Shown here one piece after another: positions 44,580 to 53,404 of a stretch of DNA of 64,000 nt (position 1 is the first letter of the stretch; the number at the start of each line of letters is the position of its first letter). The notes under the pieces were generated by a model. It did not search any database and was not told the origin of the DNA. It worked only from the letters and a program-made list of their open reading frames with translations. The position numbers and the translations under genes were made by a program. Origin of the DNA: an uncultured Eubacteriales bacterium (GTDB lineage Bacteria; Bacillota; Clostridia; Oscillospirales; Acutalibacteraceae); contig CAKVEA010000003.1 in assembly GCA_934728355.1 (NCBI GenBank), positions 115,554 through 179,553 of the forward strand. Direction: 5' to 3'.

Positions 44580-45104
44580 ATGAATATTAAAAAACTTTAT
44601 TTAAGATTGTTGAATCTTAGTGAAAATACGGATTATATAAGTCAGTTGGTGAGACTACCCAGTGTAATTAATGAAGCAAAGAAAAGGGCAAGTAGCGAAG
44701 AACTCGTTTATAAGGAAGTTGCTGAATATTATGACAAAGTCAAAAGCAAAGCATTTGAGAAGTTAAAGGATAAGGATAAAAAACGTTGCGAGGAGGCGAA
44801 AGTATATTTAGAGAGATATGACAATAGATATGAACAATGGAAAAAACAGGCAGAAGCATATGTAAAAGTTGGACGGGCGATGGAGTCTACTAAGTGTACG
44901 TCGAAATATGTGACAAGGTTCATTAGGCTTTTGGAAAATTTTGAAATGAACTTTGACACTAAGCAACGCATTGATGAAAAGTACGGAAGAATTAATTTTG
45001 AGGAGATTCCAAGCGGATATAAGTTAAAATGTATTAAAGAATGTGATGAGGAAATTTGTGAAGCATTTGGTGTTTCATCAATAGCTGAATTAAAAAATAT
45101 TTAA
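44580..45104 (+). CDS. Array gene A2: paralogue of A1
   Basis: 174 aa. N-terminus MNIKKLYLRLLNLSE parallels A1 (MNIQKLCSKLRRLSG), core LVYKEVAEYYDKVKSKAFEKLKDKDKKRCEEAK...YEQWKKQAEAY, tail YKLKCIKECDEEICEAFGVSSIAELKNI. The DNA of the tail is nearly identical to that of A1, while the middle is divergent, suggesting either recent gene conversion at the ends or selection for change in the middle. Function unknown. Confidence 0.75.
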   Translation: MNIKKLYLRLLNLSENTDYISQLVRLPSVINEAKKRASSEELVYKEVAEYYDKVKSKAFEKLKDKDKKRCEEAKVYLERYDNRYEQWKKQAEAYVKVGRAMESTKCTSKYVTRFIRLLENFEMNFDTKQRIDEKYGRINFEEIPSGYKLKCIKECDEEICEAFGVSSIAELKNI

Positions 45105-45120
45105 GTAATTTGTGTATACA

Positions 45121-45254
45121 GGATATTTGACAGTCTATGGAGGTCAAGTATTTAAAATGGGTCTAGGAATATCAGGAGTAATTATGACTCTTATGGCTTC
45201 CGTAATGTATTTTGTGATATCCGCACTTAAAAAAATAAAGATGATTAAAAATTG
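45121..45254 (+). pseudogene. Decayed copy of the ABC permease 3' end (unit 4)
   Basis: GGATATTTGACAGTCTATGG onward follows the permease end closely, with TTTAAAATGGGTCTAGGAATATC and CTTCCGTAATGTATTTTGTG, then the shared leader. Confidence 0.85.
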
Positions 45255-45323
45255 AATACTGTTAATAGTGAAGATATTAAAGCATGCATTAAATTTATAT
45301 AATTTTTATTATGAGGTGATTTT

Positions 45324-45875
45324 ATGAGTTGGGAAACAATAGATAAGGAACTTAAGACACTTATTAGTAATGGTGATGGGAAGACACTGCGAGGTTGGTT
45401 GACAAACTTCATCAACACAGCTAATGAAGCAAATAAAAGGATGGATGCAGAAGCTGAAATTTATGGGGTAGTTGCTGCATATTTTAAAAGAATCACAAGC
45501 AATGCATTGGCGAAGTTGAAAAGTAAGGATAAAGAACGTTACGAGAAGGTGAAAGCATATTTAGAGAAGGCTAACTATGAAAAAAAATATGAACAATGGG
45601 AAAGACAGATAGAATTATATAGAAAAAACAAAATATCGATAGATAAGATTCGTGAGGATGCAGAGTCAATGCTTAAAGAAGTGGAAGATTTTTCTACAAG
45701 ATATGGAAAATGCGATACTTTTATAGTCGATAAAAATGCAAGAAGAATTGAGTATGAAGATTTAGAATCAGAATTAGGTAAATATGAGTCAAAATGTTGT
45801 CTAAGATGTGATGATGAAATTCGTAGAGCATTTAAGTTTAAATCAATGAAGGAATATGAAAATGCAATGAAATAA
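45324..45875 (+). CDS. Array gene B2: paralogue of B1
   Basis: 183 aa. N-terminus MSWETIDKELKTLIS matches B1; the core MDAEAEIYGVVAAYFKRITSNALAKLKSKDKERYEKVKAYLEK and KKYEQWERQIELY is the best example of the family consensus; the tail (CLRCDDEIRRAFKFKSMKEYENAMK) has diverged from the other three. Like B1 it lacks its own promoter. Function unknown. Confidence 0.75.
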   Translation: MSWETIDKELKTLISNGDGKTLRGWLTNFINTANEANKRMDAEAEIYGVVAAYFKRITSNALAKLKSKDKERYEKVKAYLEKANYEKKYEQWERQIELYRKNKISIDKIREDAESMLKEVEDFSTRYGKCDTFIVDKNARRIEYEDLESELGKYESKCCLRCDDEIRRAFKFKSMKEYENAMK

Positions 45876-45897
45876 TTTATGGATATACAAAATTAAG

Positions 45898-45943
45898 AGA
45901 GCTAATCTATTTTTAAACGAAATAGGTTAGCTCTGTGTTTTTT
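45898..45943. terminator. Bidirectional terminator between the array and the minus-strand operon
   Basis: A 15-base stem (45898-45912 with 45920-45934, one G-U pair; AGAGCTAA outer part) with loop TTAAACG, followed on the plus strand by GTGTTTTTT. Confidence 0.9.
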
Positions 45944-45952
45944 GCAATAATT

Positions 45953-46594
45953 TTATCCTCCTTTAGTTGAATCTTGCTTTTGGTACCATTCAAATGCTTG
46001 AAGAATATCTTCTTCTTTAAAATCAGGCCATAAATTTTCACATGAATAAATATCCGAGTATACTGATTGAACAGGTAAAAAACCTGAAAGCCTTTTCATT
46101 TCACCCCAACGTATTATTAAGTTTATCATCGAAATTTGATTTGAGTTTAGACCACTAATTACATTATTTTTATCGGTTTTAGAATTTATTATATTTGAAA
46201 TATCCCAATTCCAACCGTAATTTATAAGAAAATTTACTTTAATTTCTCCGCTTTTCAAAGGATCTCTTTTTGTGTATTTTATAAGTTCTTTAGGAAACAT
46301 TTCTGAATTTTCGTTTCCTACAACTAAAATGTCAGCATCTTCATTTGAAATTATTTTAACTGATTCAACGCAAGCATCCGAAAATGCAATCCTTTGAGAT
46401 TTTTCTCGTTTACAATTATCGGTGGTAAATCCATAAAAAGTTATTTCTTTTACTCCTAATTTTTTAGCTAGTCTAAATGTTTTTACTCCTGGCTCTATGC
46501 CGTATTTATATCCTTCAAATTTTTCTTTATTGTGTTTTACAGCCCACCTACGATTTCCGTCAGGGATGATTCCTAAATGATGAGGTATTTTCAT
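45953..46594 (-). CDS. Divergent cis-prenyltransferase (UppS family)
   Basis: 213 aa, shorter than normal UppS (about 240-250). Keeps the catalytic Asp motif IIPDGNRRWAVKH and the C-terminal IIRWGEMKRLSGFLPVQSVYSDIYSCENLWPDF that corresponds to the RTGGExRLSNFL...AYxEL...WPDF signature, but the central STENW motif reads TTDNCKREKSQ and the GGE is altered. It probably still makes a polyprenyl diphosphate, perhaps as a second paralogue beside the housekeeping UppS. ATG start behind AAGGAGAATC. Separated by 96 bases from the upstream operon. Confidence 0.8.
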   Translation of the reverse strand: MKIPHHLGIIPDGNRRWAVKHNKEKFEGYKYGIEPGVKTFRLAKKLGVKEITFYGFTTDNCKREKSQRIAFSDACVESVKIISNEDADILVVGNENSEMFPKELIKYTKRDPLKSGEIKVNFLINYGWNWDISNIINSKTDKNNVISGLNSNQISMINLIIRWGEMKRLSGFLPVQSVYSDIYSCENLWPDFKEEDILQAFEWYQKQDSTKGG

Positions 46595-46690
46595 AGTGAT
46601 TCTCCTTATTTTTAAATTGGTAAATTATATACTAACGATAGTTAGAAGTAATCACTGTCGAAAATTAAGTAATATTTTGCCTTTTGAAAA

Positions 46691-47890
46691 TCAACTATGT
46701 TTTTTCAAGTTATTTATTTTAATTTTTTCTAAACTTTTCTCTTTAGCAACATAAATAGTTGAATCCGAGCACATATATATTTTTTTAGCTGTAAACTCTA
46801 AATCAATATATCCTTCAAAATGTCCATCTAAATCATATACTATAATCTTGTCATTTTCTGAAAGTCCGGTGATTCTGTTTTTGAAATGAGACACACTTTT
46901 TAAATTTTCGGTTGTAAATATTGGATTTCCTACATTTCCCAAGGTATCTATTAAAATGATTTCGTCATTTTTGCCTTTTCCGAGCGATGGAGAAATACAA
47001 AGAAAAACACCATACTCTTCACTAAAGCTGTAAAGTTTCATGTATTTGGATTCATAATTAAAATTTTTTATGTTTCCTGTTACAGGATTTATAACAGAAG
47101 TATATTTATCTCCGATAGCTAAAATATTTCCATTTGAAAAATATTTGACACTGCTTACAATGTTGTTTTCAAGTTTGAAAGTGTTTTTTGGCTTCTCGGA
47201 TTTAAAATCTAAAATATAAATCATAGAATTTATATTTCCGTTTTCAATATCGACACCCGAAATTAAGCAATTTGTACTTGATGAGTTTAATGTAATATCG
47301 CAAGCATGATATTCCGAAAAAGAATAATTGTATTTTTCTTCTCCGTTTGAATTATAAATAACTGCTTTCGAAAGGTATCCACTATCCGGCTCGATTAAAA
47401 TTCCATAGGTACCGTTTGAAGATATGTCAGCCGAAATTATATTTCTGTCAATTTCTTTTTCTAAAATGGTTTTTGCTGCACTTTCAATTCTGAATTTATT
47501 TCCTCCGATATCATATACAATCGATCTTATTCCTTTTGATTTGCATTTTGGATTATTTAAGTTATGATATTCAGTACGAATTATTTTGCCTTTTTTATTT
47601 AAAACATTTACTGAAGTATTACTTATTACTATCGGATTTTCCGCAGCAAATTCTAAACATTCAAATCCCTCTGTTTTAACGGGAAACTCATTAGTTAAAG
47701 AAAAAGATTTTATTTTTCCTTCTAAATATAAAAAAATATTTTCCGGGTATAATTTAACTCTGTTTGTCCATAAAAAAAGAAACAAAAAACTTGAAAGCAA
47801 TAATATAATTATTTTTTTTGTTTCAGATTTTTCTTTGTGATTAGAATTTAAAAATTTAGTAGGGTATAAAAAAATTTTTTTAATGTTCAT
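46691..47890 (-). CDS. DUF5711 family membrane-anchored protein
   Basis: 399 aa: one N-terminal transmembrane helix (residues about 27-43, IIILLLSSFLFLFLWTN) and a large extracytoplasmic domain built from repeated beta strands (GxxxIxxxxSNGExxYNYSF, IYxxDFxSxK), probably a beta-propeller. Typical of DUF5711 proteins in Ruminococcaceae. Start overlaps the truA stop (ATGA), so translation is coupled. Function unknown. Confidence 0.8.
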   Translation of the reverse strand: MNIKKIFLYPTKFLNSNHKEKSETKKIIILLLSSFLFLFLWTNRVKLYPENIFLYLEGKIKSFSLTNEFPVKTEGFECLEFAAENPIVISNTSVNVLNKKGKIIRTEYHNLNNPKCKSKGIRSIVYDIGGNKFRIESAAKTILEKEIDRNIISADISSNGTYGILIEPDSGYLSKAVIYNSNGEEKYNYSFSEYHACDITLNSSSTNCLISGVDIENGNINSMIYILDFKSEKPKNTFKLENNIVSSVKYFSNGNILAIGDKYTSVINPVTGNIKNFNYESKYMKLYSFSEEYGVFLCISPSLGKGKNDEIILIDTLGNVGNPIFTTENLKSVSHFKNRITGLSENDKIIVYDLDGHFEGYIDLEFTAKKIYMCSDSTIYVAKEKSLEKIKINNLKKHS

Positions 47891-48699
47891 GTGTTTTCAC
47901 GCTCTTTAAAATTTATACTTTCATCGTAAAAAACTTTATTTAAATAAAGCCCTTGAGGTGGTGCTGTAGTACCGGCATATTTCCGATTTTTAAGATTTAT
48001 TATTTCGGGTATATCTTTCGGATTTATTTTTCCCTGAGAAACTTTTAACAGTGTACCGATTATAATCCTTACCATATTGTATAAAAATCCGTCAGCACTT
48101 ACTGTAACGGTTACAATATTTTCTTTTCTTTCAATTTTTAGATTTTTTATAGTTCTTGTCATGTTTATTGCTTCTCGTTTTTTATCTACTGTAGAAAAAG
48201 ATGTAAAATCATGAGTACCTATAAAAAATTTAGCAGCTTCATTTAAAGTATCAATCTTTAAATCGTACCAGTAATGTAGTGCATATTTTTGCAAAAAAGG
48301 ATTTTTTATTCTGCAGTTCCATATTTTATAAATATATTCTTTTCCGGTGCAAGAGTATCTGGCATTGAAATTATCTGAAACTGAAATTGCATTTTTTACG
48401 CAAATATCATCAGGTAAAACTCTATTCATTGCGTAAACTAAGTTCTCCGCTTTTATTTTATTTGAAGTTTTAAAATTAACACAGTACATATTTGCATGCA
48501 CAAATGAATCAGTTCGGCTGCAACCTTTTAAGTCCACTTTTTCTTTTAAAACTTTTTCAAGATTTTTCTGAAATACTTCCTGAACACTTCTGGCATTTTT
48601 TTGTATTTGCCATCCATGGTAGCCGCTACCGTCATAAGAAATATCAAGAAGCAAATTTCTTCTTTCTTGTTCTATATTTTTTTCAAAGCTTGAGTACAT
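47887..48699 (-). CDS. truA: tRNA pseudouridine(38-40) synthase TruA
   Basis: 270 aa. ISYDGSGYHGWQIQKNARSVQ N-terminus, catalytic Asp in GCSRTDSFVHA, RYSCTGKEYIYKIW, and the C-terminal FLYNMVRIIIGTLLKVSQGKI. The last part ends TTAPPQGLYL. Overlaps ecfT by 28 bases and DUF5711 by 4. The ecfAAT-truA order is conserved in Firmicutes after the ribosomal protein genes; here it is detached from them. Confidence 0.96.
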   Translation of the reverse strand: MYSSFEKNIEQERRNLLLDISYDGSGYHGWQIQKNARSVQEVFQKNLEKVLKEKVDLKGCSRTDSFVHANMYCVNFKTSNKIKAENLVYAMNRVLPDDICVKNAISVSDNFNARYSCTGKEYIYKIWNCRIKNPFLQKYALHYWYDLKIDTLNEAAKFFIGTHDFTSFSTVDKKREAINMTRTIKNLKIERKENIVTVTVSADGFLYNMVRIIIGTLLKVSQGKINPKDIPEIINLKNRKYAGTTAPPQGLYLNKVFYDESINFKERENT

Positions 48700-49451
48700 A
48701 CTATAACTCCTAAAGTTAATATTCCTAAAATAAAAAGTGCTATATAATCTTCTTTTTTAAATTTAGAATTTTTAAAGCAAGTGCGTTTTCTTCCGCTTTC
48801 ATAACATCGCGACTCCAAAGCAACTGCTAAATCATCTGCTTTTTTTATTGATGAAACAAATAAAGGTATTAAAACGGAAAATATAGATTTTAAATTTTTT
48901 GAAAAACTTTTATTTTTAAAATTTGCTCCTCGACGTTTTTGTGCCGAAATTATTTTTGAAACTTCTTCAAAAACAGTTGGGAAAAACCTCAGTGTTATAG
49001 TTATAGTCAAAGAAATATCTCTTGAACTTAATCCTATATAATCAATGGGTTTTAAAATTTTTTCCATCGAATACGAAAGTTCGTTAGGAGAGGTTGTAAA
49101 CATTATCCATGAGCTCGTAAAAATAAGTGATAAAATTTTGATTAAAGAAATAGCGGTACTTAATAAAATTTTTTCTGAAATTCTTCCGGCTAAAATAGTA
49201 TTCAAAGTAGCTGCAGCTATAGGAAACGAAAGAATAAAAATATTGGACTTGAAAAATCTAAGTATTGAAGCCCCTGTTAATTTTATAAGAAAAAATCCCA
49301 ACGTTAAAATAAAGCTTAAAACAAATATGCTTTTACTAAAAAATATTAAAATAGTAAATACAAATGAAATAATTATTTTAGTTCGAGCATCAAGTCTATG
49401 AAGAAATGTATTTCCTGGGATGTATTTTCCTATAGTTATGTTTTTTAACAA
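48672..49451 (-). CDS. ecfT: Energy-coupling factor transporter transmembrane protein EcfT
   Basis: 259 aa with about five to six transmembrane helices. Coupling helices carry the two Ala-Arg-Gly-type motifs, here SAQKRRGANF and ALESRCYESGRKRT, which bind the ATPases. Begins ITIGKYIPGNTFLHRLDARTKI, the usual EcfT start. Works with EcfA1/EcfA2 and interchangeable S-components for vitamins. Confidence 0.95.
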   Translation of the reverse strand: MLKNITIGKYIPGNTFLHRLDARTKIIISFVFTILIFFSKSIFVLSFILTLGFFLIKLTGASILRFFKSNIFILSFPIAAATLNTILAGRISEKILLSTAISLIKILSLIFTSSWIMFTTSPNELSYSMEKILKPIDYIGLSSRDISLTITITLRFFPTVFEEVSKIISAQKRRGANFKNKSFSKNLKSIFSVLIPLFVSSIKKADDLAVALESRCYESGRKRTCFKNSKFKKEDYIALFILGILTLGVIVCTQALKKI

Positions 49452-50296
49452 TTTAAAATCTCCGTATCTCTTAAAATCTTTTTCAGCTCTTCTTTTGCTT
49501 TTTTAACTGTAAATATATTTTTTGCCACTTTATAACCTCGCTTTCTGATGATTTCCATTATCTCAAAAGCTTGAGTGTTTTCAAGTCCTAAACTTTCAAA
49601 GTTTACTTCCGAGTAATTTTCAGAATTTCCGTAATAAAGAGATTTTCCGTTTTCCAAAGTAAGAATTTTATCCGAAATTTCAAATACCTCTTCCATAACA
49701 TGAGAAATGAATACTACACTGTTTTTTTCTGAAATGCAATAATTTTTTAAAGATTGAAGTAAAGAGTCTTTTCCTTCCAAATCTAATCCTGCAGTTGGTT
49801 CATCTAAAATTAAAACTTCAGGCTCCATAACCAAAATCCCGGCAATGGCACACTTCCTTTTTTCTCCTCCAGAAAGAGCATAAGGGGAAGATTTAAGAGT
49901 TTTTTTATTTAGGCCAACAAAAGAAATTGCTTTATCAACCAGATAATTTAAGTTTTTTCCACTATACCCTTTATTTATTGCTCCAAATGCAATATCTTCA
50001 AAAACGGTTTTTTCGAACAATTGATTTTCCGGGCACTGAAAAACCAAACCGATTTTCGAGAATATATCTTTTTTATTTTTAAAATCTTTATTGATGTCTT
50101 TTCCATTTAAAAAAATTTTTCCTTTGTCGGGGATTATTAAACCGCTTAAAAGTCCTGCAAGAGTGGATTTTCCTGAGCCTGTTTTTCCAATGATACCGAG
50201 AATTTCTCCGCCTTCGAGACTAAAACTAATATCACTAATAGCACTTTTTTCGGATTTCCTATTATAGCTGTAAAATAAATTTTCTGCAATTAACAT
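49445..50296 (-). CDS. ecfA2: Energy-coupling factor transporter ATPase EcfA2
   Basis: 283 aa. Walker A GKTGSGKST, signature ALSGGEKRKCAIAGIL, Walker B VLILDEPTAGLD, H-loop FISHVMEEV. Start overlaps ecfA1 by 7 bases and end overlaps ecfT by 7, so the module is strictly coupled. Confidence 0.95.
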   Translation of the reverse strand: MLIAENLFYSYNRKSEKSAISDISFSLEGGEILGIIGKTGSGKSTLAGLLSGLIIPDKGKIFLNGKDINKDFKNKKDIFSKIGLVFQCPENQLFEKTVFEDIAFGAINKGYSGKNLNYLVDKAISFVGLNKKTLKSSPYALSGGEKRKCAIAGILVMEPEVLILDEPTAGLDLEGKDSLLQSLKNYCISEKNSVVFISHVMEEVFEISDKILTLENGKSLYYGNSENYSEVNFESLGLENTQAFEIMEIIRKRGYKVAKNIFTVKKAKEELKKILRDTEILNC

Positions 50297-51135
50297 TTCG
50301 TCTTTTTTCGCTCCAAAATTTTAATTATTTCTTCCGCACAATCATTAGATGTAAAAGATTTCATAGAAACATCATAACCCAAATTTTTAAGAAAAAGCAA
50401 AATTTCAGCTGATTGCATTGGTTTTATGTATTTAGTAAATGATTTATTTGAAAAAAATTCAGGTGAATTTTTTTCTTCGGTTAAAATTCCTTTTTCAAGC
50501 ACTAAAATTTTATTTGCAGCTAAAACTTCTTCCATAAAATGAGTAATTAAAATAATAGTAGTCCTATATTTTTTATTTATTTTTTTTATTAAATTTAAAA
50601 TGTTTTTTCTTCCCTGGGGATCAATCATCGATGTCGGCTCATCAAAAATTATTACTTTCGGATTCATAGAAATTGTACTTGCTATGTTAAGACATTGTTT
50701 TTGCCCTCCGGAAAGTTCAGAAATTGATTTTTTTTCGAATCCGCTTAAACCTACGGTTTCAAGCGATTTTTTTATTTTAAGTTTCATTTTTTCCTGCGGA
50801 ACACATAAGTTTTCGAGTCCAAAAGCTATTTCTTCTTCAACCGTTCCCGAAATTATTTGATTGTCAGGATTTTGAAAAACCATTCCAACAGTACTTTTTA
50901 TTTCATATGAACAACTTTCATTGAGTGTGTTCATAGAATCAACTGTTACACTTCCTAAAGTTGGTTTTAAAACTCCGTTTAAAAGTTTTGCAAGTGTTGA
51001 TTTTCCTGAGCCGTTCCTTCCTACAACTGCAATGAACTCGCCTTGTTTTATATTTAAATTTATGTCGTTTAATATAAAAGTTTCTGAATTTTTTGTATGG
51101 TAACTCACATGATTTAAACTTATAATATTTTCCAT
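50290..51135 (-). CDS. ecfA1: Energy-coupling factor transporter ATPase EcfA1
   Basis: 281 aa. Walker A GRNGSGKST, Q-loop VFQNPDNQI, signature ELSGGQKQCLNIAST, Walker B VIIFDEPTSMID (Met replacing the usual Leu), H-loop LITHFMEEV. First ATPase of the ECF module; 18 bases after the methyltransferase gene. Confidence 0.95.
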   Translation of the reverse strand: MENIISLNHVSYHTKNSETFILNDINLNIKQGEFIAVVGRNGSGKSTLAKLLNGVLKPTLGSVTVDSMNTLNESCSYEIKSTVGMVFQNPDNQIISGTVEEEIAFGLENLCVPQEKMKLKIKKSLETVGLSGFEKKSISELSGGQKQCLNIASTISMNPKVIIFDEPTSMIDPQGRKNILNLIKKINKKYRTTIILITHFMEEVLAANKILVLEKGILTEEKNSPEFFSNKSFTKYIKPMQSAEILLFLKNLGYDVSMKSFTSNDCAEEIIKILERKKTKC

Positions 51136-51153
51136 TTAAAGTACCTTCTGATT

Positions 51154-52020
51154 TTAATTGTAATCCGATACCCACATAGATGTTATACCTGCGGGAATAA
51201 TTAATCCGGAAGAAGAAACTTTAATTCCTATTTCATCTGAGTTTACTACTCCTCCGCGTCTTTTTGCTATTACTTCCGAAATAAGATAAGAAATAGCAGA
51301 AGGAGAAAAACCTGTAGAATAAGAGTTTATTATCAAGAATTTTGCATCTTTCGACAAAATTGATTCACATAAATTTAAAAAATCATAAAGCTTATCTTCA
51401 AGCTTCCAAATTTCTCCCTTTGGTCCACGTCCATAGGAGGGAGGATCCATTATTATTCCGTCATATTTATTATTCCGCCGTATTTCTCTTTCAACAAACT
51501 TTTCACAGTCATCTACTATCCATCTGATAGGAGCATTTTCAAGCCCGGATATAACTGCATTGTTTCTTGCCCACGAGACCATACCTTTTGAAGCATCTAC
51601 GTGGCACACTCTTGCACCGGCTTTTGCACATGCAAGAGTTGCTCCGCCGGTATAAGCAAATAAATTTAGTATATTAAGACTATTACCATTTATTGTCTCT
51701 CGGAGAAAATCCCAGTTTACCGCTTGCTCAGGAAAAACTCCGGTATGTTTGAAATTCATAAGCTTTAAATTTAATTTTAAGTCTTTATAATTAACATTCC
51801 AATTTTCATTTATATTTTTTATTATTTCCCATTTTCCTCCTCCACTGTTTGAACGGTGATAAATAGCATCGGGATTTTTCCATCTGTTATCTTTTTTTTC
51901 GGATTTCCATATAACTTGAGGATCTGGTCTTATAAGAATTTTATCTTTCCATCTTTCGAGTCTTTGACCGTCTGAAGTGTCTATTAACTCATAATCTTCC
52001 CACGAAGAAGTAAATCGCAT
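51154..52020 (-). CDS. Class I SAM-dependent methyltransferase (RlmI/RlmK-like, unassigned substrate)
   Basis: 288 aa. Methylase core with LNLFAYTGGATLACAKAGA (motif I), HVDASKGMVSWARNNAV, and catalytic-region DPPSYGRGPKGEIWKLE (motif IV), like the C-terminal domain of RlmI/RlmK 23S rRNA methylases but without the PUA domain. The N-terminal part (about 100 residues) resembles the EEHI/YELIDTSDGQRLERW region of the same group. Probably rRNA modification; substrate not determined. Confidence 0.8.
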   Translation of the reverse strand: MRFTSSWEDYELIDTSDGQRLERWKDKILIRPDPQVIWKSEKKDNRWKNPDAIYHRSNSGGGKWEIIKNINENWNVNYKDLKLNLKLMNFKHTGVFPEQAVNWDFLRETINGNSLNILNLFAYTGGATLACAKAGARVCHVDASKGMVSWARNNAVISGLENAPIRWIVDDCEKFVEREIRRNNKYDGIIMDPPSYGRGPKGEIWKLEDKLYDFLNLCESILSKDAKFLIINSYSTGFSPSAISYLISEVIAKRRGGVVNSDEIGIKVSSSGLIIPAGITSMWVSDYN

Positions 52021-52035
52021 TTTTAATAGCTCCTT

Positions 52036-53382
52036 TTAATTTTTGAATTCTTTTGAAATTATATCGAAAGTTTCATTTATTATTTTGTCTATATCACTTT
52101 CGTTTTCATGTTCGACCATTATTCTTATTTTAGGTTCTGTTCCTGATTCTCTTACAACTATTCTACCTTTTTCTTTCAGATTTTTTTCTAATTTTTCAAG
52201 ATAATCATTTATTTTTTTATTTTTTTTCAAAAGCCCTTTTTGAGAATAATCAATATCTACTTGAGAAGATTTTTGCGGATATTTTTTTACAAAATTTCTA
52301 AGCTCCGAAGCTTTCATATTGCTTTCACTGAGTATTTCAAGGAGCTTAAGAGCAGTTAATTGACCGTCACCTGTTGTTGAATGTTCAAGAAGTATCACGT
52401 GCCCTGATTGTTCACCGCCTAAAACATATCCGCTTTCAAGCATTTTTTCAAGCACATATCTGTCTCCTACTTTAGTTTCAAAAAAATTTATTTCATTTTC
52501 ATGGCAAAATTTTTTAAGTCCCATATTGGACATTATTGTTCCAACTAAAGCATTGTTTTTAAGTTCATTTTTATCTTTTAAATATTTTGCGCATATTCCA
52601 AGTATTATATCTCCGTCTATTACTTTACCGAGTTCGTCCATTGCAAGACATCTGTCGGCATCACCATCAAATGCAACTGCAAAATCATATTTACCGTCAG
52701 TAACTTTTTTAGAAAGGTTTTCGACATGCGTTGAACCGCAGTTTTCGTTGATATTTATTCCGTCGGGAGAGTTAAATATAAAGTCTGCTTTTATATTGGG
52801 AAAACTACTAAATATTTCTTTTGCTGTAAAAGAAGATGATCCATTTGAACAGTCAACAAGTAATTTTATATTTTTCTTACTTGAAATATTTGAAGCATTT
52901 AAAAGGTATTTTACATAGTCATTTTTACATTCATTTTCAATATCGTTTATTTTACCTATACTTTTTGCTTCCGGTAAAAGATTATTTATTTCTCCTGAGA
53001 TTAAAGATTCTATTTCATTTTCTTTTTCATCAGAAAGCTTAAAACCATTTTTGTCAAAAATTTTTATTCCGTTAAACTCAAAGGAATTGTGAGAAGCAGA
53101 AATCATTATTCCGGCATCTGCTTTATATTTTCTCACAAGATATGCAACCGCAGGGGTAGGCACTATTCCAAGAGAAATTGCATCTGATCCCATAGAACTT
53201 ATTCCTGCCATAATGGCGGATTCTATCATGCATGAAGAAATCCTGGGGTCTTTCCCGATAAGTATTTTGGATTTTTTACCCAGTATATATGATATTGCCA
53301 TACCTACTTTAAGTGCGAGTTCACAACTTAGATTTTTATTTGCTATTCCTCTTATTCCGTCTGTTCCAAAAAATTTACCCAT
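52036..53382 (-). CDS. glmM: Phosphoglucosamine mutase GlmM
   Basis: 448 aa; converts GlcN-6-P to GlcN-1-P for UDP-GlcNAc synthesis. GTDGIRG near the N-terminus, phosphoserine loop ISASHNSFEFNG, metal loop FDGDADRCLA, sugar-binding GEQSGH, and C-terminal phosphate loop VVRESGTEPKIRIMVE. Same pathway as glmS at 30.6 kb. Between ruvB (22 bases) and the methyltransferase (15 bases). Confidence 0.97.
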   Translation of the reverse strand: MGKFFGTDGIRGIANKNLSCELALKVGMAISYILGKKSKILIGKDPRISSCMIESAIMAGISSMGSDAISLGIVPTPAVAYLVRKYKADAGIMISASHNSFEFNGIKIFDKNGFKLSDEKENEIESLISGEINNLLPEAKSIGKINDIENECKNDYVKYLLNASNISSKKNIKLLVDCSNGSSSFTAKEIFSSFPNIKADFIFNSPDGININENCGSTHVENLSKKVTDGKYDFAVAFDGDADRCLAMDELGKVIDGDIILGICAKYLKDKNELKNNALVGTIMSNMGLKKFCHENEINFFETKVGDRYVLEKMLESGYVLGGEQSGHVILLEHSTTGDGQLTALKLLEILSESNMKASELRNFVKKYPQKSSQVDIDYSQKGLLKKNKKINDYLEKLEKNLKEKGRIVVRESGTEPKIRIMVEHENESDIDKIINETFDIISKEFKN

Positions 53383-53404
53383 AATAGAAATTTACCTCCG
53401 TAAT

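Larger units (their letters stand above)
42728..45875 (+). repeat. Tandem duplication: four units of permease tail + leader + paralogous gene
   Basis: Units begin at 42728, 43560, 44330 and 45121 (832, 770 and 791 bases apart). Each starts with the sequence of the permease 3' end (GGATATTTGATAG...CTTCTGTAATG...TCCGCACTTG), continues with the permease-gene3' leader (AATTGAATA-TGTTAATAGT) and then a gene of about 175 codons. Units 1 and 3 share a promoter that units 2 and 4 have lost, so the array is A-B-A-B, produced by duplicating A and then the A-B pair. Confidence 0.85.
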
